From Phoronis australis (Eukaryota; Phoronida; Phoronidae), in contig NMRA01000349.1 of NCBI GenBank assembly GCA_002633005.1, positions 124,001-188,000 of the forward strand: a stretch of 64,000 nt of DNA, in the 5' to 3' direction. Shown piece by piece: positions 24,701 through 36,700 of this stretch; positions within the stretch are counted from its first letter, which is position 1, and each line of letters begins with the position of its first letter. The notes below the pieces were generated by a model. The model had not been told where the DNA came from. It did no database searches and saw only the letters and a program-made list of their open reading frames with translations. The position numbers and the translations under genes were made by a program.

Positions 24701-27700
24701 TTTTCCTTTTATTTAAACCTCAAGAACAGTTTAATTTTGCAGGTAATTATAAAGAGATTTAGTCTCTTTATCCCTGATGACGTCCTTGACACGTATGGCC
24801 ATACTCTAAGAAAGATAGCATTATCCGTTTTCAAGGCAAAAGGAAAGCATTTCTTAGACATGGAGTTCAAACCTAATGGACATAATTCAAGCATCTGGGA
24901 CTCACCTCCTTTTGCATTCACTATTGAAGAAGCCAACTATCTGAGGTACAGCTATACCCTTTGGTTTAAAAAGGGCAAGAGCAAAAAAGTTTTAGATGTG
25001 GTGAAAACGAGGTCAACAGACGCATTTTATCAAGACGTCCAGGCTGATGAAAACACCTCTCGGCCATTGATATCTGAAACCTCTGTTCACCGGGATACAT
25101 TTATGTCGGAAAAGTTCGATCTCATTAAACAAAGCGAAGGCGTTAAAGGTGGTTTTTTTAATCACGTTGAAGCAATGTCTATTGATGTATCTAGGGACAC
25201 GCTGAAAGAATTTTCGATGCAGCTTGAATATTTGCATTTTCCGCACTCGATGGAGCATTATACAACCCGAAAGCAATTCATCGAATTCCTGAACTCTGTT
25301 TCGGCTCTAAATGCTGCTAAAGGGTTATTCTTTTTAACTAGCTTGTCTTTATTTAATTTCTACACCGATGGCCCAATTACATCTAACGTAACTCAAGACC
25401 TGGCTGCATCAATGGTGATGTCATTGACTGTATTTAGCCGAGAACAATTGCTTGAATCGAGGGTACATCCCATTACTGAGTTACTTCCAGCGCTTCTCAA
25501 AGCTGCGTTTGGCAAAGATGTTTCTTGGGATGTTTGTTTGATACATTTATTCCCATTTTTGTCGCTGAGCGAGAGTAAGTCTCTTAAGAAGTTTTTCAAG
25601 GGAAGGGTTTTGCTCTTTGAAACTGTCAGGCCAGCACTTCAGCATTTATGCCGTCTGTTACCTCACCATAAAGAAGCAGAGGACCTTGTGGTAACGCTTG
25701 TAAAAGACTGTGTTAATGTAAACTTGTTGATTCAAGTTGAAAACTGGTTGAACGCAGAGAAGGCCAGTATGACATATGATCAACACAGAAAATTTGTCTC
25801 CTGCATCCACAAGACTTACGTTGACCAACTGCAGATGAAGAAAGTAAATCCTCAGAACGACAAGGAGTTCGAGGAGGTGTTGAAACAGTGGCAGTACATC
25901 GTCAGAAGCATTGGTATTGTCAGTAGTGAGCTAGTGAGTGCAGCGCTAGGTCTGAGACAACTTAAACTTATCATTCAAGTCGGACGTCTTCTGAAAGAGA
26001 AAGCAGCTTGGTGCGACGAATCTGTAGCTAACAGATTTGATCGTGAGTTTAAGCATCAGTTGCGGTGTTTATTTGAGGAGGAGCTTGGACGATTGTCACA
26101 CATTAACGCTATACTTGACAAGTGGGTACTTTTTAAGGAAAACAGTGAACCGTGTAGCCATGAAGATGGTGCACGACTAACCAGACGAAAGATTTTCGAG
26201 GTGTGTTCAGGAATTTCGGGGAATCCGCACAAGGTGGAGCTTGACGCATTGGAAACTTTGTTATTAGATGAGATTCTGTATTCCAGCACGCCTGACTTCA
26301 TACGACTCGTGTCATATCTTGCAAGTCACTCTGGTGCTGCCCTACGAAACATGTTCATCAAGATACTTGGTAAAGTAAAGATATTTACACCAGACTTGCA
26401 CGAGTCTGCCATGACGTTTTATTCCACACAAGCGAGAGTCATAAAACGTTCTGGACACCCACTGTCTAGTAAAATTACGTATATTTACAACCAGTATTTC
26501 CAAATCGTCGACATCCCTGTTGTGAAAGAAAGTAAAGAATTTTGCCAAGAGTTAGACAACAAAGTACAGCATGACATATCTGCATTTGGTGAAGAGGCCT
26601 TGTGTTATGAAATCCCAAAATTAGAAACGATGAGCGACAAGACTCAAGAGATGTTTGAAAAGCACCTGAAGAACATCTTCATGGCGTCTTCTAGTTTTCG
26701 ATGTACAACGTTCAAGGCGGATAAAATCTACGTCTGCTCAAGGTAAGTATGGAGTCAATGTTAATCCACATAACCGGTATATCATAAATATTGCTGGGTG
26801 TAGTTCATGTACCTGGTTTTCAAGTACACACGTACTAGTACATGCAATTACAGGTGCTCTGAATAATTGCAATATTCTTAAACTGACTCTTATCTAATAT
26901 GGCAGTGTACTACGCAATATACGTGTCAATTATTTTACAGTATGCCAGAGATCACTTTTCGATTGCTCGAGTTGCTACTATCTAGATCTGCCAGTTTTCC
27001 AATCCGGCATTTGTACGTTCATTTATTAAATTTAGCCAAATTTTTCAATGCTCCGTAAATATTTTTTGGTGAGTTAATAAACCTGTTTCTGTGTACCCAT
27101 GCCCTAATTGTGTTGCTGTTCCAAAGACTATTGTTATTCGGTTCTGCCGAGTTGTTCATTGATGGCCACGTTGACAATGTGACAGCAATGACTGTTGATG
27201 ATTTTCTAGAGTAGGTTTTTACATGGTGCTACGCGATGCGCCAAAGCAAAATAGTTGCCTTAATGGTTTATTTCTAGACTGCTTACAGGGGCGGGCCCAA
27301 GTTTTGAGTTAGGGGGGCCAGAGCAGAGTATTAGCCAGGATTTTGCCCATCTGATATTCGCACCGAGAACTCCCAAATGTAATCTGGGAGAATTTTAGGG
27401 AGGCATGGCCCTCTTGCCCCCCCCCGTCTGAATGCGCCACTGGTTTATGTTCCTAAAACTTACACCTGATTATGCCCGCCCACACTATTGTGACCTCTGC
27501 TTGCATAAAATGGAACAGCGACTGACGTTCCCAGATAACGGAGTAAGAGATTTCTAAGAGTGCTATGCAAATCATGTGTTAGGACGAACAGACTTGTCAA
27601 CGCTCAACTGTCAATTTACGCAGACAAACATGATCAGCTGGAATCAGCTGCCGGGGAATGAGGTTATCGTGGAACTTAAGAATTTCTGTTTAAAGATTTT

Positions 27701-30700
27701 ATAGCTAAACAAATGTTGCACTAGTCTATGATTTCCAAAACATGAAAGGTGTTCGTTTTTCTCTTAGAACTTCTCAGTTCATCATTTCTTAAACGCCATT
27801 TCCTTGGAGTATTCCTTAAGAGTGGCACAGCTTCGTGGCACGTGTATCATTCAGTTATTCATTATAAGGGTTTTATTTATAACTTAAATGTTGTTACTAT
27901 TAGTTTTATCTCTCCGCATTCCCCGCTTTTATCTAGATAAAAGCATATGTAGCCCGGGTCGTAACACTCTGAAACGCTCATCAACCTCAAAAATTTGCTG
28001 ACAATTTGTAAAATCTGCTAATCTGCAATTCCGACATACACTTTATGCAGATTGACCCTGAACTGTGAGGAAATACCACGTACATGTACCAAAAACCCTA
28101 ATATCCATTATGTGACACAAAGAGTAGTGCTTTTACTAGAATCCTACTTGTATCGCTCTATGAGACACTAATGGGGCATAAGCAAGGGATAGGAGGAGGA
28201 ATAGTTGATATCCCCAAAACAAGGTATCCCTTTAGTGTCAAACCAACAGAGTGCTTGTATATGTTTCAGATTACTCCTTGTTCCGTTAGAAGCACTTTTG
28301 ACTTTTGAAAAGGTACCGTCATGTGAGCGCATTGGTGACCCTAACCTTGGACAGACTTTAACAGTCATCTTGAAACACGCCAAGTTTTGGTACAGTATCT
28401 TGTCTGCTACTGGTCAGTATGCAGTCCATCTGACAGAACACGTGAACACCAAAAAAGTGACAAATGCTCTAGTCCTTGTAATCAACAGTTTCAAGAGCTA
28501 CAGTGCCCCGGTTCATATCGCAAAATCTTTGGTAGAAATAATTGCCGCAAGTGACAAAGAATACACTTTCTTACTTCTGGAATTTATTTCAGGAAAGATT
28601 ACTAATGTTATCTCTGCGGTACAATCAGACATTGACCAGGCGTTCAGTAATATCAAGAAATTCCGTGCGTTTCAAAAAGTTTTTCTTCCGATGTACACGC
28701 AACATCCAATGTGTGATATTGTTGAGTTCTCTGACGGGTTGAACGAAATAGAAAACAAGGTGGCGAAATCAGACATGTGTACTCTGTCCGACATTCGCGA
28801 TGGGAAGCGTTTTTGGGGACGTTTTATCACTATGATAGAACAGGTATCCCTGTTGGATAAACTCAAAAGCTCCAAAGTCTTCTTGAAATATTCTAAAAGT
28901 ACTCTACTTAACGCCGACTTAAGTGTTAGAGAAACTGATGGAGGATCATCGTTTACCGAAAACGCGTTTGACGATGAAGAGATTGGTTCTGGGCTCTTCA
29001 ACTTGCATGTATTATATGATAACGAGGACAGCGAAGAGGCTGATACCGTAAACGAGGTATGTGCTGTCGAACGTGGGATACCTGTGTTGACTGTAGCTGA
29101 CTGTTTGACTCGTGACACATTCGACAAGTTTAAAGCTGACCTTGAACCGTTCTTTGAGGGTTGTGATGTCTCTGTTGCTCAGGTTCGTGATCTTTTTCAA
29201 TTTTGCGACCCGTTAGAAATTGAAATAGACGTCATTGAACAGTTGTTCAACCGTAAATTCCATTTCAGTGTCAGAGTGGCTCTCGCGAACTTTTTGGAAT
29301 ATGGTGACCGTATGGAACAGGTCAAAAACATTAAGGAGATGTTGAAGAATTTCAGTGTTGCTCTTTCAGAAGATGACGACTTAGACAATGCTTTGAGCTC
29401 ATTGCTCAGTTGTGCGCAGCATGAAGAAGTTACTCTGCTCCAGATAAGCACAAGTGTTCAATGCATAAAAGACCTGCTTATCAACCAAAAAGCGGACGGT
29501 ATTCTTTCTGAGCTTGCTCAGTCGAAAAACCTGATTTCCTTTATTCAGGATAATCAAGATGAAGACTTCAGAAATCTCATTGATGCAGTGGAGGAGCATT
29601 CTGATTCGTTTGTGAGGGATGCTCATGTATCTCAGCTTATTGAGGTGAAGAGGTTTCTTTATCCATTAATGCGTGTTGTAAGAGACAGAAACGGAGAAAT
29701 GCATGCCCGTGAATTTCTGGATTTTTTCATAAAGGCGTGTCGCAGCGTGCCTGACGATATGGCAAGTAAAGTTAATGGCTGCAGTGAACATTTTCATGCC
29801 CTGAAAACCCTTCACTCCAGTGTGGCTAACAGAGGTGAAATGACAAAGAGTATCATTTTGAACATTATGAAAGTAGGAAAATTTGTGTTCAATATAAAAT
29901 CTGGAGAATGTGACGTTACTGTTTCTTACACACGAGATCATCAGAAAAGGAGCTATTCTTTGCAGGAGTTATCAGACTTGAAAAGTAGAGCTTTGTTGAT
30001 TACGAATAAGGATTCCAGTGGTGGTGGCGTCGAGGATCTTGCAAGTGCAAAGATGAAAGAAACATTAAAAGAATTCATCACAGTCCATGATGCTGTGTAC
30101 AATATTGTCCAAACGTCAACTGGCCTACATAGGTCTGGTCATTTTAGCTACAGGGCATACAGCAAGAAGGTCACTCAGAGAGGAGATCTAGTACTTCTGT
30201 CGGCAGCTCTTGACCAAGACCAGAAGAACTGGGCAGTTAAACTGATGGAAGCTCGTCGGAAGTACTTTTTTTTGAATTTTGTATATTCTAGTCAAATTTG
30301 GACGCTGTTTGACTTTTTTAAAGATAAAAAAGACACACAACGAGCAAAGTACATTCTTCAGTTTATTAACCCAGGTATTACATGTGAAGACATTCAGTTG
30401 GCGCCATTCAGTTCAAATGGTGATAAACTCGACTTTGTCGGTGAGCAGCTGCATCGGGTTTTCAATGCCGCTCAAATCGTGAAACGTCCTCTAGGTTTTT
30501 CGGACTCTTCAGTGTCATTGAAGGACCTTGTCTTGCCCGGTTTACCTTTAATCATTCATCAAGCGGAAGGTAGCGTGTCCGTCGTTAAAACGGTTTTGAA
30601 AGTCTATGGTTCTCTGTCCAACTGCTACCCACAGTCACATCAGGTTTTATTTTGCTCTCCTGATTCTGAATGGGAGGAAATTCGTTTGCTCCTCTTACGA

Positions 30701-33700
30701 TACGTTTCTTCGAAAGTTCCCGAAGAAGTTTTCTGCGTGGCGAACGTCGAACTTCTTCCCAACGAGTTACAATTTGCCTTAGTTGACGAGGTCAAGGAGA
30801 TGATGGAACAATTCGAATTGTATGAACATCCCGTCTCGTTTCTCTGTCTTGTATGTAAAGGGTCAGCATCGCAACCTATCCTGGGTAAATTTCCAAAGCT
30901 TGTTCAGCGGATTCAGCCGTTACACGAAAAAGATGTGGAAGCCTGTCTTCAGTCGGCTTGTCCAAATGTCGTCACCGTCACGTCGACTGTACCTGGCCTT
31001 GGCAAGTCTGAGACAATACGCGACATATCGTTTGCTTGTGACAGAGTGGTGGTTCATTTTCCTATTAGTGGACCATTCAACAAACGTGACATCGTAAGGC
31101 GGTTACAGAAAGCAAATGTTACAGGTTGTTCTCTCCTACATTTAGATATCGGTGAAGTGGATTGTCCATACTTGCTGGAAATGTTTATTTTTGAACTTGT
31201 TGTATTAGGGATGGTTAGCGCGGGAACAGAGAGATTCGCTTTACCAACTGAGTATGTCTACATTGAGCTTGCAAATACAGTGAAACAAAGATTGCGCAAT
31301 GCGTTGTATGTTTGTACATGTTTCCGACGGCTGACCTTGCAGTGGGAAAACTATGATAACTTTTTGGTTTCGAAGGAGATGTCAAGTCCCGTTCAGGTAG
31401 TCTGCTATTATCTTCAAGCTCTTGAAAATGCCACGGTTGACACCCACGACATCCACTTTAGCGAATCGTCAAAATTGAAACCTTTACGGCCCGACTGTTG
31501 TCGAGATTTGTTGCGCAGATACTTGACACTTGGAGATGATATGTCATTCACAGTTGTTGAAGTCTTCCTCAACGTTTTAGCTGATCAGCTTAGAAAGTTT
31601 TCTGCTAGCCAGTTCTTTCAGGCGCATATTCTTAAGAGCATGGTTGGAGACAAGTCTAATGTGAAGAGTACGCTAGTGGAAGCGATGATAGATGTGTTCA
31701 AAAGTTTTGCAAGCAGATCAGTGAAGACCTATAGGGAAGCTCAGGCTGACGTAATTGAATCGCAGCAATCTGCGACGTTGATAAAGACCGGAAATGACAT
31801 GATTGACAGAGTTGACGGTATGATTCGGTGGGCGGACACTAATCACCTACTCGTTATATTTCATTCCCAAGACTTCAACACTGTCTCCGCATTGTACAGG
31901 AACAAAGAGGACGTTCCAAAACAAATCACAAACTTGTTTAAAACGCAGATCAAACGACCATTGCCTGACTTTGCACGTGAGAACCAAACTTCACTCCAAA
32001 CTGAATTGGAAAAAATCGTCAGGACAACTCAGTTGCCACCTACCGGCCTTCCCAAAGATTACGCCTTGACCCCTGACAATTTGCTTAAAATGGTTCTGAT
32101 ATTTTTAAGGATCAAAGCAGGCGTGCCAGTTCTTATCATGGGCGAAACCGGATGTGGCAAAACTAGCCTAATAACGTATCTTGCGAAAACAACAGGTTGT
32201 TATTTAGAGATCTTCAATATTCACGCAGGTATTCAACAGGAAACCGTATTGGAAAGAGTGAAGGTGATGCATCACAAGGCTCAGAGTAATCCTCAACTTC
32301 AGTATTGGCTGTTCATGGATGAAATCAATACTTGTGACCACCTTGGCCTTATAAGTGAAATACTTTGTCATCGTACGTTTCTCGGACATGCTATTGCCTC
32401 AAATCTAATTATGTTAGCTGCCTGTAATCCATACAAAGCTCGAAACGACGACAAGATTTTGACTTCGGGACTTGAAGGAAAAGTGAAGACAGATACACGC
32501 TCCAATCTAGTGTATAGGGTTCTCCCATTGCCTGAGTCGATGATTGATTATGTTTGGGACTATGGGTCGCTTAACGAAAGTGATGAAAAGGCGTACATAA
32601 CCAGAATGGTAAACAGTGTTTTCCCAGGCAACAAGGAACTGTTAACGGACCTGCTGTCGTCATCTCAAGACTTTACGAGAAGCTATGAAAGTAACAATTG
32701 GTGTGTTAGCCTTAGAGACGTGAAACGTTGCATATCTCTATGCGACTGGTTTTTGCATTACTATATGGTGAAGAAGTATGAACATGACAAGGAGAATGAA
32801 CCAACCAAATCTGTGGTGTCACGAAATTCTATTATACTTTCACTGGCGCATTGCTACTATTCTCGTTTACCAACGTCTGAAGCTCGAATTTTGTTTTGTG
32901 ATAGAATAGCGGAGATTTTCTGGAAGCACGGAACGAAAGTTAATAGCGATGTCGTTCGGCAGATAATCAGGAAAGAGCAAAGGGACTTGGTGGATAAAAT
33001 GGACCTACCTGAAAGCACTGCTAAGAACACAGCTTTGTGTGAGAATGTATTTGTTATTCTCGTTTGTATTTTGAACAAAATCCCTATATTCGTTGTTGGA
33101 AAGCCGGGTTGTAGCAAATCTCTATCTGTGCAACTGCTACGAAGTAATCTTCGTGGCCCGGATTCGCGGAACGACTTTTTCAAGTCATTGCCGCATATGT
33201 ACGTTGTGTCCTATCAAGGTTCAGAATCGTCGACGTCCGAAGGTATTATCAAGGTGTTTGACAAGGCGAAGCGATACAAAGAAAGCAACAAGACAGATGA
33301 GGTGCTACCTGTTGTGTTGCTAGACGAGATAGGACTGGCTGAACAGTCAAAGTCAAACCCACTGAAAGTATTGCACAGTCTGTTGGAACCAGTTGGTGGA
33401 AATCTTCCAGACGTTGCCGTTGTAGGGATCTCAAACTGGGCTTTAGACGCCGCAAAAATGAATCGTGCCATTCACCTTTCACGCCCTGAGCCCGATCAAG
33501 CTGAACTATACGACACTGCCCACTCCATTTCTACGTATGTTGAGCTGGACACATCGTTCAGTTTATTGGGTGGTGGTCAGGATCCAGTTGTATCACGATT
33601 AACTGAAGAGGAGCTACAAGCTGTTTCAAAAGCTTACTTCGAGTACCAAAGAAACCAAACCCATCGTAATTTCCATGGACTTCGAGACTATTATTCTCTC

Positions 33701-36700
33701 ATCAAGTACTTGAGCAAGAATTCAAATGGAAATTTGGACATCGAACTTTGGAAAAAGGGCCTGCTTCGCAATTTCGGCGGCCTTACCTTTGAAACTCACA
33801 CAATCGTGAACAAGTTTCTCTCTTTTGTCAATCCAGTGGAAAAATGTGAAGCAGAAATTCCTGTGAAGGAGCTCGTACAAGAAAATGTGAATGACACATC
33901 GGCCCGACATCTCATGTTGATCACGCATGGAGACTCTGCTCTTGACATTCTGGAAAATTTCATCAATCTCCAAAATCGACAGCATGAAATAATTTTTGGA
34001 AGCAAATTTGAAGAAGACCTGTCTGAGGACTATAACTACAGAATGCTTAGTAGAATCATCTTGTGCATGGAACAAGGTGTTATACTTGTACTGAGAGACT
34101 TAGAAAACATTTATGGAAGTCTTTATGACATGCTTAACCAAAATTATTCCTTTGTTGGAAGCGAAAAGCGAAAGCATTGCAGAATTGCCCTGGGTCCTTA
34201 CAGCAACCCAATGTGCTTTGTGCACGATGAGTTCAGGTGTGTGGTGCTTGTTGACCTAAATAAAGTAGATTATTCGGACCCACCGTTCCTGAACAGGTTT
34301 GAAAAACAGCTTCTTACCTTTAAGGACATCCTAACTCGACGGCAGAGTGACGTAATTCAAAGGCTTGATGATTGGTTCAAAGGAATGTGCACTATTCCTA
34401 ATCTCACGGATCTCTTTAACGAGAGCAGTGCGCTTGTTGGTTTTTGCACGGACCTGCTGCCGTCGTTGGTCCTGCACGTTTTCCCGAACTCTGACTGCAG
34501 TGAAGAGGGACAAAGCGAATTTCGACAAGCCGAAGTGCTGGACAAATGCAAGCAGGAACTCATGTGGATTTATTCACCTGATGGTATGCTGAGGGCTTCT
34601 AAGTCAGTTCTTTCTTCAGAAAATGAAGACGAAGTTCTTAAGTGGCAACAGTGCTATTTTCAGCTTCCTATCCACAACGGGCTTCGAAGTTTTTTGTCTG
34701 CTGTCCACGCTGACCAGGTCGGCTCTTGGACGTCTGATGAAACCGGGTTCAAAATCATCGTGTACACGCGTTCGAATATAATGTTTGATGTGCAAGACTG
34801 TGCTAAAGAACTTTACTCTTGTCAAGTAGAAAAGTTAAGCGTATTCAAGTCTGAAAAACAACTTACCAACCGAATCAGTCAATTTTGGAGCAATGATAAG
34901 GACTTGTTGGTATTACAATGTAAACCTTCGTCAGATAGTCAGCACATTTTACTTGCAAAATCCATAATCGACAGGCACAGGGCTGACTACAAAAAGATGG
35001 AAACTGAGAATCGGAAGCATGTTGTTATAGTAGTACACTTGGACAAAGAGAACGTGGATGGGTGGCAGTTTAATTACTTGAGCGGTTGGAAACTTGTCAA
35101 TATAGATTCCTTGGGTGAATCAGGGATATCTTTACCTTGGTTGTGGGGGAAGCAAGTGATTGAAATTTTAGAGGACGAGTCTGGATTTGACATAAATAAA
35201 TCTATTCTTAACAACATGCTGTGGGCGTTTTCTGTCATCAAGTACCCTGGGAAACCTCGACCAACCGATAATGTCGTAAAGCTCATAAAGTCAGCGGAAA
35301 ACTTAGGGATTGTTGCCCTGATAAAAGAGCGAATACTTGAATGGATGAGAGGCCATAGTAACGACCAGATCGTGACGTCTTCATCCTGGCATGTGACGCT
35401 AGCATGTGACAGCTACGCGTTACACAACTCGTCTACTGTACTTGAAGCATACGAGTCGTACCTACTAGATAGGGTTCGAGAACCGTTAGCTATCATTGTC
35501 TTTAAGTTGGAAGCAAATGGTGCATGGTCAAGTTTTGCTGGTCATGACAATTTCTGGAGAGGCGTCTTTCTCAGTCGTGAATTCCTTGATATAGATTGCT
35601 TTCCGTCTTATCGTGAGGCGGGTCACTACAATCTGGAAGGCGTGTGCCTTGACCTTTCCTTCCCTTTTACCAAGTTCTTTGTGGAAGCTTTGTTTGATGT
35701 GAGAGATGTTTTCCTTCGTGGTTATCAAAAGTTATTAGAAGATGCAGATTTTCTCGACGAAGACGAAAACATTTTGCCCTCTGTGTACTCCTCTCATCAA
35801 CAGAATACACTAGAACTAATTTTCGAAAGTGTCCCGCAGCTCCGTGTCTACTTTTGTTCTCACAGTTGTGATGATTTTCTCGACGACTTCTGCGACATAG
35901 TGACAGCTGAACACGACAGTTTACTCGAGACAGAGGAGCGAATATTTATCGCACGATGGGCTATAAATCTCCATCAAGAAGACACCGAACAGTCTCCAGC
36001 CGAACAAGTTGTTCAGCTTGTTACAAATTACTGGGTCCGAAGTTCTACCGTGCATAGCATCTTACGCTTAGCTTCTGTGTGTAAGGACGTTGCAGGTACC
36101 GATGTAGTGGATCTCATTGCTGCAACAAAAGTTGGAATGGACATCAACAGCGAAGACACTAGTGAAGAGTCGGTGGTTGAAAACGATGACGAACCTCACG
36201 ATCAAGGTAGAGAAGAAGGGGACGACACCGGAAAAGACATACCTGACAGAATTACGTCCTCGCCGGAGGAGCTTCTCGTAGACGCGGCTTGCCAAGTTAT
36301 GCTTCCTACAGAAAATGTTATAAACGCGTGCCAAAACATTTTGAATTGGCAGTATAAAGTCAACCTTGTGCTGTCTGTAGCGAGCCAAGTAAGTTCATCG
36401 TCAAATACACTGTATTTCCTTCGTACATGCAACGACTTTGTTGTCAATTTGCAAATCCCGTACAGTCTAGAGGACGCATATGTTTCAGTTATTGCTGAAT
36501 GTGGTAGTTGTCAGGGTGATCCGTTAGAGTCCAACGTGATGTTCAACCGTGTCATGATTATGGCTGAAAGCCTTGTGGAACAAAAGAAGGTACCTTTGCT
36601 TGAAATGCAAAAGTTCATTTGTCTGTACGTCGGCAGGTGTTTTGATTCTTACAAAGCCGACGGCGTGTGCGTTGCTGTAGATGTGTATTTAGAAAGATTA

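Larger units (their letters stand above)
18730..24742. other. RNF213: intron 5 of the RNF213-like gene
   Basis: A 6-kb intron largely filled by Kolobok-like copies 2 (19157-20758) and 3 (21471-24248, itself carrying a nested insertion). The stretches between them hold no gene. A scrap of the CCGT-type element (CCGTCCGTCTGGGC-like, near 24327) follows copy 3. Confidence 0.75.
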
